Shown here in pieces: positions 21,811-35,275 of a DNA stretch of 64,000 nucleotides. This stretch comes from Bidens hawaiensis (taxonomy: Eukaryota; Streptophyta; Magnoliopsida; Asterales; Asteraceae), in assembly GCA_021521415.1 (NCBI GenBank), contig JAIQDT010002819.1, positions 186,001 to 250,000 on the forward strand. Reading direction: 5' to 3'. A model generated the notes under the pieces. The model saw only the letters and a program-made list of their open reading frames with translations, did no database searches and was not told where the DNA came from. The position numbers and the translations under genes are program-made. Position 1 is the stretch's first letter; every line of letters begins with the position of its first letter.

Positions 21811-24267
21811 TTTTAGAGCCCGTGTCACACACGGAATAATTCAAATTATAAAATTATAAGTAAAACAAATAATTACATAACGTATGTAAAAAAAATGTAT
21901 TACATCTATACTTGTATCTATACAATGTGTACATAAATTGATTTTATTTATATCACAAAACTATTTTTTTAAATGAACTTAATAAAAAAAATGCTCGTGC
22001 AAAAACGTACCCGAAAATATTTCTTTCTATTGAAAAATTCATTCTCGGTGCCATATATGTATAATTGAAAGACTTTTGGTTATGAACCAATTTCGGAAAT
22101 AAAGTTTCTCATACAATAGTAGTTCTAACCACTCAGTCTAAATATAAAATAAGCGTTACTTTTATTGATATATTTATCAATTTACCTCTCATTAAAGGAA
22201 AGTAGAACATTAAATTGTAACAATGGATGTTCTTCAAGAGCTATGTTTTTCTGAGCCACACCATAAAAAAGATTCTGATAAGTTTCAGAGGGCTTCTCGA
22301 CTTTTTCATAATGACAACATAAAAAATAACATGTTAACCCATCCAATTTTGTGAATATTTTGTTTCATTTGAGCATAGTTTTTCATGACATGATGCTTCC
22401 CATATAACGTTCTGATCACCATTGAAGGAAAAATTAATGTTAGCATAAATATTTCAAAATTGATAAAAGTTAGAAACATTAATAGGCATGGGGGTGGTAT
22501 GTCGAAAGTGTTCACAGTCTTTTCTTACATTTTAATAGTTGAGGGAAAAATAGTCAGTTTGTCAAATCCTGAACATTTTGATTATTTTAAAAATGCTCTT
22601 AAAAATAAATTTGAAACCAGAATCATGTTTAAAAATCTAACTTTCATACTTTTGACATTTCAAAGTCAACACTTTGAACTCATAAAAAATTTGATGATAA
22701 ATCTATTTTGCATTTTCAAACTTTTAAAAATATCAAAATTTTCATTTTTGACCCGTAACAAATTGAGTTTTCCTCTGCAAGCTGTGCGGGATCCAATTTC
22801 AGGTACAAGGGAGTTGAATTAGGGTTTGGAGGAACCAGATCTATAGGTGTAGATGTGGTTTCGTGGTGTGGCAGTGGTGGTTTCATGGTCCCATTTCATC
22901 AATGGTGGCGCAGGTGTGGGATAGCCGTCGGAGATCGGAGTGGAGGGTTAGCAGAGAGAGAGATGGTGGTGATGGAAGGTGCGGCGGTTGCAAATGGCGG
23001 CTGATGTAAAGTGGTGGCTTGATTTTTGGGTGGTGGAGGGTGGCCGGAGTGGCCAGGTAGGGTAGGGGTGATGCATTCATGAAGATGAAGAAGATATGTT
23101 GGGACGAGGAAACTCATTTGTTTAAAATTAACAGAGTTAACGATTTAGATGTAATTGACAAGAGGTGGGAAGCTTCGATGGTCCATATGCAAAAAAGAAA
23201 CTTTTCGAACGAAAATCGCATTTTTTACTAAACCTCTTGGACGATTTTGACACTTTACTCCATGAGAAAATAACCAAACTTGTTGATCAAGTCGTATGTT
23301 ATTAATCTTATTTAATTATTAAAAAAATAGGCTTTCTTATTAAAAAAATATATAAACTATCTCCAAAAGAATATCCTCAAAAACACTTCATGTTAAACAT
23401 TTATAGAAAAAATATTTGGTTATAAAAAATAAAAACATGTTGTAATAAGTATAAATAGAAAAATAGTAAAAAGACTTAAAAAATGTCTTTTAAAAAATAA
23501 TAGCGATAACAAAATATTGTTAGGATAAAATAGAAAGTTATATTTTCCAACAAAATTTAAAAAGGCACAATTGAATGTCATTTGTCTAACACTCTGTTCT
23601 AAAGTTTCATTTAAGAAAGAGAAAAAAAAAAGAAAAGGGAATTAGAAGAGAAAGGAAAGGAAAAAAATAAAAAAACATGTTATGTTCTTAAGTTTAATAA
23701 AAATGAAGGAAAAGAAAGGAAATTTAGTATTTTATATGTTCTTTAGTTAGGATGAAAAGAAAAGAAAGTAACATTTTTACAATTTTACTCTTTAAGTAAA
23801 ATTAAACATTTAATAGCATACCTGTACTACAACAATTTGCACAGCCATTGCTGCAATGCTAAACATAACTTCTTCCTTTTCAAGTCTTCATAGCAGTCCA
23901 TTACTTCGAAGAGTTCATTACCTCTAAACCGTACTTTAACATGCTGAAGTATCATTCTTCCTTCTATAAAAAAAAAGAAGAAAAAAAAACCCTTATTATA
24001 AGTTATTGTTATTACAAACATTAAATGAAAAAAAAAAATACAACTTTAATAACGAGTAGGGGTTTTCAGGTCAAACCGTTATTAACGGTTTTTTATTATT
24101 CGAAACCAAAACCGAAACGCTAGAATGGTTTGAACCATTGGGTCTTTATACAAATACTCAAATATGCAGACATAAAAGAGGTAATTTTAGACATTAATTA
24201 AAACAAAGATTTTTAACTTCTTTTATAAACATAAACTAAATGAGTATACATCTAACTACTATATTAA
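21801..24267. other. Intergenic AT-rich DNA without a recognised gene
   Basis: I see no supported gene. Frames at 22460-22822 and 22883-23117 lack any family resemblance; the latter come from GT-rich low-complexity DNA around 22850-23050. Homopurine stretches occur near 23615-23670. The block at 22750-23230 may be an old repeat, but I cannot name it. Confidence 0.4.
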
Positions 24268-24577
24268 GAACATTCTCAGCCCATTCTCTATATTTTTGTG
24301 AGGAAGATTTGTAAATTATATGGTATGGTTATGAGTGGTTGTGAGTAGAGGAGAGAGAAAATATTATAGGGGAAAGTTAAATTTGGGGATTCATTGTTCA
24401 TACCGTATAATTTTTTAATATTTTCTAAAAGTGGTTGTGAGTGGAGGAAAGAGAAAAAATAATGATAAAGGTATAAAAAGTATTATTTAATTAAACAGGA
24501 GAGAGAAAAAACAGTGATTTTTAGTGTAATTATATGATATATATGGATATAGGGTAGGGAATGGGTTGGGAATGCTC
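24268..24577. mobile_element. Tourist-like (PIF/Harbinger) MITE, 310 bp, TSD TAA
   Basis: The left terminus GAACATTCTCAGCCCATTCTC pairs with the right terminus, whose reverse complement is GAGCATTCCCAACCCATTCCC. TAA direct repeats flank it (24265-24267 and 24578-24580), the 3-bp target used by PIF/Harbinger elements. The interior carries two copies of a gtggttgtgagt..gagagaaaa block. It is non-coding. Confidence 0.75.
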
Positions 24578-24580
24578 TAA

Positions 24581-25335
24581 AGCAATACATAATTTCCACA
24601 TAACATTTAACTAAGCTATCCACATAAGATTCCATCTCAACAATTTCCAAAATTATAATTACACCTAATAAGCTATTTAATTTTAATACTATTACCATTT
24701 ATATAATTACTAACAAAGTTACAAATATAACTTTAAATGTTGTATTAAATGAGGTTTTATATATATGAATTATAAAATTTTATTTATCATTATTTATATT
24801 GTATGAATCCATAAGGTATGCTATTATGTCTATTATTAAATTTAATTTTTTTTTGTTGCATTTTTAACCACCCGTATATTAACGGGCTATATCCTAGTAC
24901 TTATATAAACTATTACCTAGTGCCATATTTGCTAGTTAAGTAAAAAAAAATCAATCATTCTAACATCATCTACAATCATTCTAGCATTTGTTGCTTTCAA
25001 AACATATTATAAAGGTTTTAAAAGATACCAAAAGTTGTCCAAGCATTGTAAAAGTAAGTCATATGTAGCAGGTGCTGACTTTATTTTTGACCTGCAATTT
25101 CAGCACTTCATCATACAATTTTCTGAAATACAAATAAAATTCGTACATATAATATGTAAGTGGTCTCTTATACAAAATAGAATTATATACACATAAGAAT
25201 AAAAAATAACTAAATCAACAATTAATTGAAACCATAACATTCATTACAAAATCAAAATGAAATACTAAATGTACTATTCTAAAACTGTTTTGACATATCT
25301 ATTTTATTGTTTGGATACATCATATAGTTAGTTCA
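24581..25335. other. AT-rich spacer
   Basis: No gene, RNA or clear repeat recognised between the MITE and the transposase remnant. Confidence 0.5.
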
Positions 25336-26425
25336 CATGCTATTTGCAATTGAGTTCCTTAGTTGTTCGTATTCGGTACTTCCCTCATGTATGTCTCTTG
25401 TATTTTGGCGTTCTTCATCTTGTGGTCCATTTAACACCTCTTGTGTGACCTCATCTTTAAGATCTTTGTCACGATCTTCCTCCAGTAAAAGGTTGTGTAA
25501 AATAAACATGACAAAAAGATGTCAGATTGTGTTTCGCAAGAGTAAAATGGTTCTGTTATACTTTTTAATAATAGGAAACCTCTTTTTTAGGACACCAAAT
25601 GCTCGTTCAATTGTGTTGCGTAATGATGCATGACGAAGGTTAAACAACTCCTTTGCATTCTCAAGGACTCGAGTTGAGTACTCTTTCAAATGATACCTAA
25701 CACCTCTATATGGTGTCATTAGGTTACTCGTATGAGGTAAACCTGCGTCTACTAAACAATATCTAGCTACAAACAGATTGTAATTAGTATTATAACAAAT
25801 AATTACACAATTAATTAAAATTCAATTTCAGAATTACCCGATGGAATTATCATCTCTAGTAAACGCATTCTTTATAATTCTAGAGTCCGATGTTGTACCC
25901 TCCCATCCACTTAGCACATATGTAAATTTTAAATCAAATGTACAAGAAGCCAGTACATTTATCATCAGATATCCCTTATGACCACGATATCTAGGGGCGT
26001 CCTTATTAGGTACTTTGAGGCGAACATGCGTTCCATCAATTGCACCAATGCAATCCTTAAAAAAAGGATAAAATCTCTTTTTTTCCTGAATTTATTTTTG
26101 GACAATATCTACCTTCTAATGATATAATCGCTCGCAAAACTTTATGGAGGAACCAACTCGTTGTTGATGCAGAACGACGGTATAGCCAAGAGGTAAACCG
26201 ATTTCTCAAATCATTACCTACAATATGCAAAAAAAACTTGCAACTTGCTCTTCAACAGACATGTGTTGAGTAGGTCGAAGTCCACCATCACGCTTTAAGA
26301 TATCGCACAATATCATAAAAGCTTTCTCACTCATGCGGATAAGGTCACGACATTTACTGCCCTTTAAAAGGTCATGCAATATCTCTTCTCGTATATCGTC
26401 TTTGTAAAATCACATCTCTAGTAGG
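25336..26425 (-). pseudogene. PIF/Harbinger transposase (DDE nuclease) remnant
   Basis: In minus-strand order it reads: an N-terminal helical block (CRDLIRMSEKAFMILCDIL, then LRPTQHMSVEEQVA), a conserved IGAIDGTHVRLKVPNKD with the first catalytic Asp, a WEGTTSDSRI block with the second, and RHASLRNTIERAFGVLKKRF with the Glu. The acidic tail ends EQLRNSIANSM. These are the hallmarks of the plant PIF/Harbinger nuclease. Reading frames break several times, for example after the VEEQVA block near 26240. No Myb-like partner gene or terminal repeats were identified, so it is a decayed copy or a fragment. It lies 760 bp from the Tourist-like MITE. Confidence 0.82.
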
Positions 26426-29400
26426 TAAATTAGCATGCTTTCTGGTTAACAGTCTTATGTGTTGCAACAAAAACCGCCAAAACGCAAATCAGGTTAGCTA
26501 CTTGCAATTGTCTAGCTCGCACAAATTCAGTTGTCTTGCGTATCTGATTATCTATTGTAACTTTACTTGCTGTTGAAAATTGTTATTTAATTAGAAATTG
26601 TTACTTAACACTTCATATTCTTGTTATATGAAATTATTGTAGGATCAACTTATACATGTTTAGGCACTTATCTTTCTGTGTAGCTTATATATAGAGGCTA
26701 TATAAATATATCAAATAAAATTTTGGCATGTACCATACACATTATATCCAATTAAAGATTTTGGTTACAGTATAAAAAAAATTGTAATGATCTTATCTTA
26801 AAAGATGATACTATAACGGTGATTTGTGAAATCTAATTTTTCTTCTCTCAAATTAATATATTATTTGTAAAGATTTTGTGATTTAAGAACTGTAACTAGG
26901 GAAAAATAGGGAACAAATTAATTCAGAAGAACCTTAACCTGATTTGAAACAAAGATAGAAGATGATTCCAGGTAGATGATTCGATGCTTGATTTCCGGTA
27001 ACTGACTGGCTATACGCAAAGAACAAGTGAGAATTGGGAGAATTGTGATGGGAGATATGATGGAAGATGTGTTGAAGACTTGGCGGGATGTGGGAGATAA
27101 TCCTGCCTTGTGATGAGGGTAAAACTGTAATTGAAATCTGATCTTTATGCTTACGTATTCCTTTTTCTTCAAATCCTTCCAATTTGGAAGGAAAATGATA
27201 AACACTAAAACCCTACTTTTTTTCCTTTTCATTATTTCCTCTCTGTAAAAAGAACTCTGGAACATCAATTTTCTTCATTCTCTTCAAAATTCTTTCTTTT
27301 CTCTCCATTAATACTACTTCGGAACATAGCGTAAGAGTGTGACCAAAATGGAAGGGCAAATTAGGGGGGGGGGATGGTTTATTCATTCTCCACATGTAAG
27401 TCATATGTCGATTCTCTTATTTTTTTTAAATGACCATATCTTTTTTTATACGTTATTCTTTTTAAAAATAATTACACCATAAAATCGTACGTTTTTTTAT
27501 CTTTAATATGAATATACTGTTGTTATGCTTTTGAGAAAAAAAAATTCAAAAACCCATGCATATGCGTAAAACACAATGGATAACACAACATACTAGAACA
27601 CACCATAGAAAAAGACAACGGACAAAAAACTAAAAACTAAAAACACAATGTACTAAAAACCATATTGAAAAATGCAATGAAATTGTAACACGATGTATAA
27701 AAAACCCAATTGAAAAATAGGCTAACCATTAACACAATGTATAAAAACCCACTAATTTTTTACTTTTATTTTTATTTTATACATCAATATAATACTCATA
27801 TTAAAGATAAAAAGACATCTATTATTATAATGACTTTAAAAAAAAACAGTATAAAAAAATATGAATGTTTTAAAATGACAAAGGAATTGATATGTGTGTT
27901 GTATATGGAGAAACAATCAACAAATATTTGATACTACTTTTATGTCATTCTCTCCTCTCTTTTTTTTCTATTTTCATATTACCATCAACCCTTAAATTTT
28001 ATACTTCCTATTTGAACCAAACCCAATAAAAGATAACAAAAATAACACAATTGAAAAGAAAAAAAAATAAAAAGGTCCAATTAATCATACGGGTCGGGTT
28101 TATTAATACTAACAAGTTTTACCAGCCAGAGAGTTTTGATCTTTTGACGGCACAACGACTGTTGTTGTGTTCTAAAATATACATATTATTATATAAATAT
28201 TTTATACACTTTTGAGCTAGATTTGATTTATTATTAACCTAGGTGACTCATATATAAAGTTTAAAGGTTTTAAGAGAATACGAGCTAAAACAGTGTATTA
28301 AACTAAACAGTGTACGAGCTACCATAGTAGTTTACGAACAAAGGAATCGAAGGTTTTTTGGAGTTCATCCCAAGAAAGAGAAAAAGGCAACAATAGTTTT
28401 GTGTCCGGTTTCAAAACTTACTCATCCAAATATCATTAATATTTGGTTTGAATTTATTGTTTTCTTTATGAATTCAGTTTTTGAACTTTATTTATTTGGT
28501 TTGTTCTTGAGTATGGTTGTTGGTTAAACCCCTAGACCACCTAGGTTATGATGAACTTTTGTTGAGATTGGATTTAGTTTGGACTTTGCTTTTGTTATGG
28601 TTTATGATTAAGTAAGAGGTTTCTTGTTATTTATTCGATGCATATGTGTTCTTAGGATTGTTTGGTGAATTTTATTGTTTTACAGTTTCCTTGGTGATTG
28701 TTTCATATAATATCTACTGTGTGTTTTTGACTAGTTTATGGTTGATATGCATTAAAACCATAGAAACAATATTAATAAATTAAATAGACCTAAGTGTGCT
28801 GCTAATCTAAATAGCTGTAAGGTGATAGATTATATGATAAGTCTTGGTTGTTTAAGATTGCTAGATTTAGTTCTTCGTAAGGAGTCCGTCTAATCTAGTC
28901 GAGTGAATGCTTTAAACCACCTTTGATTTCCGCGTTGTAAGGTAGGATTTCTTATAGAGGTACTTATCATAAAATAAATTAGCGACCGTAATCGAGTTTA
29001 ATTAAACTGTTATTTTTAAGAACTTAATAGAGATCCATAGGTGTCTTCTTGAGAAGGGTCATGGGTCCTATTCGGGTTTTCTTTAAGTGACTAGTTTATG
29101 ATACCGGTTCCATAACATAGCATATTCAACTAATTGACAATTGATACATTAGAGATTATAGCCTAGGTGGTTGATCATCATCATTTGAATTAAGTCTAGG
29201 TTTAAGTCGTCTATAAGTCTTAGTGATTAATTTAATATTAGTTTTTAATAAAACCCCCAAAAATAGTATAAATAAATAGTGACGTCTGTAGTTGAGTATA
29301 ATTTAGTTAATTTACGTAATTTAAAGAGTATCGTGGGTTCGATATCCGGACTTATTTAGCTGTACTAGAGTCGACTGGGTCACTTACCGGTTAGTAGTTT

Positions 29401-29480
29401 TAGTTAAGTTAAGAGTCTAGAATTATTACTTAGTGTCTAGATTAGCGTTTATTTAGTTAATAAATTAATAACTACTTTTA
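26426..29480. other. Intergenic AT-rich DNA, possible old retroelement leader at 28.8-29.5 kb
   Basis: There is no convincing gene. The frames at 26918-27404 have no family resemblance. Around 29330-29390, gtgggttcgatatccgg and nearby phrases resemble the conserved leader of Athila/Tat-type Ty3 elements (from memory, weak). 27420-28100 is A/T homopolymer-rich and otherwise featureless. Confidence 0.3.
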
Positions 29481-30849
29481 GCACATCAACTGTCAAGTGG
29501 CAGTCGTCCGTATCATTTCCCGGGTAATGCTAACTTTAACTACGACAGCAGGCAGGCCCACACACAATTGAAACCGCATCCATATTTAGGTCTGAGACTC
29601 GTGCATGCATGCATGCTCCTGAAAAGACGCTAATTATACCAATTTCCGGATCACCGCACGACCAATTCCCCCATTTCATTCCAATCCAACAATTCTGTGT
29701 TTCACCTGTACGTCTATCGATTGAGCAATCTTTTTTTATTTCTTCAACGAATTAATTATATTCTCTACGTTGTGAACAGATTCTGTTGATTAATTGTAGA
29801 GGTGGTGTATCCTTGCTAGCTCGTCATCTGTACGTACAAGTATCACAACCTTAGAATTTATATATGCATGATGTCGAATTCTTCATCAGGGCTAGCCTGC
29901 GTCTACATGTTCATCTTCTTTTAATTGTTTATAAGTTTTGTGGGTATGTAACAGATTAACTTATTTGGATTATTAGGGTTGATAATTGGCAGAACTTAAA
30001 TAACCATTATTTGTTATATATTTTGTTCAAACCAATCCGAAATCCGTACATGCGATTCGCTTTTTTTAAATGATTTTGGTTCAGTTTAATAGATATTGAA
30101 CACTCCATTATTCTTTTAATAGTAGTTTTACAACCAACTTTAATTGAAAAACGTACTTAACGGCGATCCATGCTAGGGAGCACCGACCATCTTGTCAATT
30201 AGATATTTCGGGACCAAACTTGCAATATAGGTCAACTGCAACGAGTATCCGTGTAATTAGCTCATACTTAAAATTTCAGATTTGCCAATATACCCTTGTC
30301 TTTATTCGGTATAATTAATATGATCATTTTTGTATGAGTAAATATGATATTGCATAATTAAGTTTTGAGCGGATATACGAAATTATCTTTTTTTTTTATT
30401 ATTTTGAGGAAATTTTGGTCCTTTATTGTTCAATCTCATCGTAGCCTTACAAGTTACAATGATCATCCCAATCATCAGTTTCTTGAAAAAATTTTACTTT
30501 TCAAAAATAATCTGAAAATGAAAAAATAATCATAATTTTAATCACTTCCTTTCCTCTTGGCAAAAGATAATAATATTATAGCACCTGTGATCACTTTAAC
30601 CCAAACACTCAAAACTGATTATCTTAATTAATAGTTATTTTAAACACAAATTCAAACATCCCCTTAGTAATATTTCCGCCATAAATCCAAGTTTGTCATG
30701 TGTTTCTCAAATTTCATTTTTTTTTTCTGAATAATGTTTATTGCTAATTTGATTGTATTTCAACCTATTTGATGATGATATATATTTGCGGGTGTTCTTA
30801 AAGATTTCACACTGTTCTGAAATTCCAACACAAGCAAACCAAAACCAAG
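29481..30849 (+). promoter_or_regulatory. RhoGDI upstream region, with a triple RY motif
   Basis: Base composition becomes more balanced at 29480-29750, as expected of a promoter or 5' UTR. gcatgcatgcatgc at 29603-29616 holds overlapping CATGCA (RY) motifs, bound by B3 factors in other plants. Pyrimidine runs and a possible splice acceptor just upstream of the ATG (ttcttaaag near 30807) allow a 5' UTR intron, but this is not proven. Confidence 0.35.
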
Positions 30850-32585
30850 ATGGGTGATGATAAAAATGAAGCAAAAGATGATGCTTCTGAATCTGGAGGG
30901 GTTCCAAGCACTGATCCCAGTGAAAGCTCTTTTTATGCAACAGATGAGGATGAAGAGGCCCGTTTAGAATTGGGCCCAAAAATAAGCATTAGAGAGCAGC
31001 TTGAAAAGGACAAGGTTATTACTTATTCATTCCTTATTCTAGATTATTTTTATTATGTTTAAAGGTGGGAAATAGTCCGGTCAGACGGACTGGTTAACGG
31101 GTCAAATCGGGAAATTTGGTCTCGTTTGTGCCGATTTGAGAAAAGCTTACTGGAAAACTGTTAAATGACGAAAATACCCCTGATTCGGAAGCTTATATCA
31201 CATCTAAAGTTGTAAGATGACAAAAGTTGCCAATGAATGTACTTAAATAGAATCAACTACAGATTGATTGTCGATATAGTTAAGTAAACGCAATGGCTTT
31301 TTCATCATTTTACAACTTCAGCTGCAACACCTTTTAGATTTAAGGGCAGACTTGTCACATAATGTAACATGCATAATAAAACTTTTGAATGTTTGGATGA
31401 CCTATGAGTGCATAATCACTTTTTTTATTTGACACGTTTTATATAAAATGCAGCGTAAACAAACCTTAATTACCATAAGTAAATGTTGAAATTGATACAT
31501 TTAATTATTATGTGAGTTGTGTTGTTTCAGGATGATGAGAGCTTGAGGAGGTGGAAGGAGCAGTTGCTTGGAGGTGTTGATGTCAATGAGGCTGCAGGTA
31601 TATCTTTAGGTGTCATGTTCTTAATTTGATAATAATGGCATATGTTATGACTAACATTTACATGCATACATACTATACATATATATATATATATATATAG
31701 AGTTGATTTTGATTCCATATAATGTACGTGCTGATTTATTAGGTATTGAAGAGCCAGATGTGAAGATCTTGAGTCTTAGCATAGTCGTTGCTGATAGGCC
31801 CGATATTGTTCTCGAGATTCCGGAGTCTGGGCACCCCAAGGGCCTTTGGTTTACTCTAAAAGAAGGTTGTAAATACAATTTGAGATTCTCCTTCAAGATC
31901 AGCAATAATATAGTTTGTGGGCTCAAGTACACCAACACTGTTTGGAAAAAGGGTATTAAAGGTACAACATTCTTTTGCAGAATCTATATATATTTGTTAA
32001 CCTATCTATTGCTAAGCGGGTTTAAACTGCTGCTACCTTAATTAATTTGTTCAGATTTTGATTTATAATTTGACAACAAAACAAATATTGTAGTTGACAG
32101 CTCGAAGCAAATGCTTGGAACTTTTAGCCCTCAAGCCGAGCCTTACATACATGTTATGACTGAAGAAACTACTCCTTCGGGCATGTTTGCAAGGGGATCA
32201 TATTCTGCAAAAACCAAGGTATTAATGTTTTCTTATGTTTAATGATGCTTTGAAAAACAGCAAGATTTGTGCTTTTTCATTAGAGGTGGTAAATAGGCGG
32301 TTGAGTAACTCATCAAAGAATAAATTTTATTTATTTATTCGATTACAATGCACCAGGTTTAACCCGCTAACACATTTTAGTCGACTTATTGACTTTTTTA
32401 TTAGATTTGATTTTAAAAGCTATACAGTTAAAATAATAATAATCATTAATTTTGTACAAAAGTCAGTTCACTTGTTTCATCTATGTTAACCTCATTTAAT
32501 TTGAATCCAGTTTCTTGATGATGACAACAAGTGCTACTTGGAGTTGACCTACACGTTCGACATCCAAAAAGATTGGGCCAACTAG
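30850..32585 (+). CDS. RhoGDI: Rho GDP-dissociation inhibitor (RhoGDI), five coding exons
   Basis: Exons are 30850-31014, 31531-31597, 31743-31961, 32094-32218 and 32511-32585 (TAG). All introns are GT-AG, and together they give 216 residues with no stop. The acidic, serine-rich N-terminus (DESEEARLELGP-type, here TDEDEEARLELGPKIS) and the regulatory arm (IREQLEKDK, DDESLRRWKEQLLGG) are followed by the immunoglobulin-like fold: GLWFTLKEG, GLKYTNTVWK, MLGTFSPQ, EETTPSGMFARGSYSAKTK and FLDDDNKCYLEL. This is the full plant RhoGDI layout at normal length. The protein binds GDP-loaded prenylated ROP/RAC GTPases, removes them from membranes and holds them in the cytosol, so it shapes polar growth such as root hairs and pollen tubes. 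The start is the first ATG and matches the family N-terminus. It appears intact. Confidence 0.95.
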
Positions 32586-35275
32586 ACCGTTTTTCAAGAA
32601 TCTTCGCTGTTTTTTTCTCGACTCAGGCTCACTAAGAAAGTTTTAGGCTTCCGGCTACTACACACATTCGGCATCAAGAAATATAATCTTTTTCATTATC
32701 TTGTGGCGATCTTCTATACACGACTGGTATATCATAACAATTCAAAGCATACATGAGGTGCAATGTGCAAACCTTATTTTCTTGATTTTCTAGTTTGGTT
32801 GTGGAACTTGATTTTCAGTTTTAATGATCATTGATTCGGTACCTAATATTATTGTTATAGTTGGAAAATCAGTGATATGGAAGCTGTCACTTATGGATAA
32901 TAAGGATCTTGAGTTTAGCATTATTTTTAAGTTAAGATAGATTACTTTTATTTCTTTAACCTCATATGTGGTTTGTTCAAAAACATGTTACTGCTATTAA
33001 TTTGATCAAAAATCAAAATATTGTAATATTCTCTTATCTTATTTTCTATAGCTTGAATCCTATTCTACTCATTTTGAGGTTAGATAGAATTACTTTCTAA
33101 ATTTTGTTTAATTTCAAATAAACAGTTATAATTCAATTTTGCAAACCTCCATATGTCAAAATATATAACTACCTTATTTTTTTTGTTTTCTGTGTAGATT
33201 CGCAATGTTAACAAAATATGAGCATATAAATGAACCAATAGATGAAATTTTAAAAGAGAAAAATATAACAAAAAGCCATACAATTGACAAAGAGCGTAGT
33301 CAATATTGTAAATGAGCCAATACATTAAATTTGAAAAGACAAAAATATAACAAAAAGCCATGTAATTGACATAGTCAAAATCTTTATGGTTCTGTTCTAT
33401 CGGGTTTGATGAAAATTTTGAATTGAACCACTAATTTATGAATTTAGATTAAAAGATATCGGCCGAACCATTCGACTTTCACGGTTGCGATTTTGTACTA
33501 AAAGATATATATTTTTTTCAAATGGATGAATTTTTATTAGAATTTTAAACATGATCATTATCGTTAATGAACATAGCATACATACATAATATTATATTTC
33601 TAATATAAAAATAAGTAAATATATAATGCATGTTAAGCGTGACAGGCCAGTTCCAAGTTTCAAAACCGAAACTCGGACCATTGAACGTTAAAATATTATG
33701 CCCTGAACTAATCGTATTATATATATATATCAATAACCAAATTTATCCTTCCTTATGAAACTACTACATTACGTGTACTCTTATCCAAACAGCCCAACAG
33801 CCAAACATTATGACGTCTTTCACCACTACCACATTCACCTCTTCCACCGTCATCCACTTTTTACTTCGACGTCACAACTGCACAGCCAATAATCTACCGC
33901 CACTCACGGTCTTCATAATTACAATCTCAAGCGTCAGGTTGCTGCCTTCAGCCACCGTAAGCCCCGACTATTTTATCTATCTGTGCGTCAACATCTTATA
34001 CAATTATACAACTCTCTCTCTCAGGTTTTTTGAGCTGTAAATGATCATGCTCTGATATTTTACGATTGGTGGAATCTATTATCACTACAACCTGATTTTA
34101 TTTAGGGTTTTGTTGTACATGTATATTTGTACATTTCGTAGTTGTGCTGCTTTTACCCACAATTGTTGACTATTAACTTAATATTCGCTCACAATTACAT
34201 AGACACAAATGTATGTATGTATGTATGTTTTAGCCGTTCACATACTTTGTTGCATCTTAGATTATTAATTTATTATTATCAACTTCATTGTCAGTGTGAA
34301 TAAGTGGAACACCTTACGACTGATTGCCGGTCAACATAAAAATGCAGTCTTGATATTAATATTAATGGCTCTTCAATACAAAGATTAGTTACCGATTAAC
34401 GCATCTTTTGCAGGGATTAGAAAACGGTATTAAAACTATCATGCTTTGATATTTTTAGGGCTTAATTATTACTACATGTATATTTTGTGCCTTTCTAATT
34501 GTGCTTCTTTTAGTTTGACATCAGAACTTCTGCAGTTCCTTTTTTTCTTCTCAAGGACTTGCAAATATGTTGTATTTTTTTCATTTCAAAACTGAACATA
34601 TAAATAAAATAGTTACTCTCTCAAACCCAAAAAATCAAATGCAATATGTACTGTGTCTTGAGGAAACTTTTAACTTCAAAGTTACTATTTAATCTGCCAC
34701 ATGGCCTAATTTCTCCTCCTTGCCGATATAATAATACGCCTTTAACCAAATCTATCTACTTCCGGGGTTATTTGTTCTACCGACAACAGCTTCTAACAGT
34801 ATTCATTAGCTGTTTCTGTGTTTTTTGTCGCTGACATAACGATACTGCTGCTAACCTGGAATATATGACTTTGACATGTCAGCAACTTATTGATTACGCC
34901 TTCTTATCTGTTGTTTCTTAATGGTATTTAAGTGACGTCTTGCTGCCAGATTTGTACTTAACTGCTTTTTTTTTTTTTTTTTGGCAGGATGCTGATTTGT
35001 TAGGACCACTGCATCTTTGGTATATATTTATCTTAAACTTAATGTTTACCTGCCCCTTTTCTTTATCCTAACGCTCTAATGACTGTCGTAATTTGATGTT
35101 ATACATTCAATTTGTGTTTGCAATGTCGTAATCATTAATACGTTTAACACTTTAGAGTTTTGACTGTTTTACATCAGTGTTGTCACTTGCTGAAACGGGC
35201 CAAAAATTTATGTTCATTTACTTTAACTTTAGTTACTATAATACTATATGTTCTTAGATTGCATCATTTACATAG
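32586..35275. other. RhoGDI 3' flank and intergenic DNA up to the Helitron
   Basis: 32586-32950 is presumably 3' UTR and flank of RhoGDI. 33000-33770 is AT-rich. 33780-34030 is pyrimidine-rich and could be the leader of the Helitron transcript, whose 5' terminus I could not locate. A T-run ending in ggcagg (34968-34988) and tttacatag just before 35276 look like splice acceptors. Confidence 0.35.

Noticed and set aside
22883..23117. Minus-strand proline/histidine-rich frames
   Set aside because: They arise from a GT-rich low-complexity stretch, and overlapping frames look equally open.
33810..34040. 76-codon plus-strand frame upstream of the Helitron
   Set aside because: Serine/threonine low complexity, no relatives recognised; better explained as untranslated leader.
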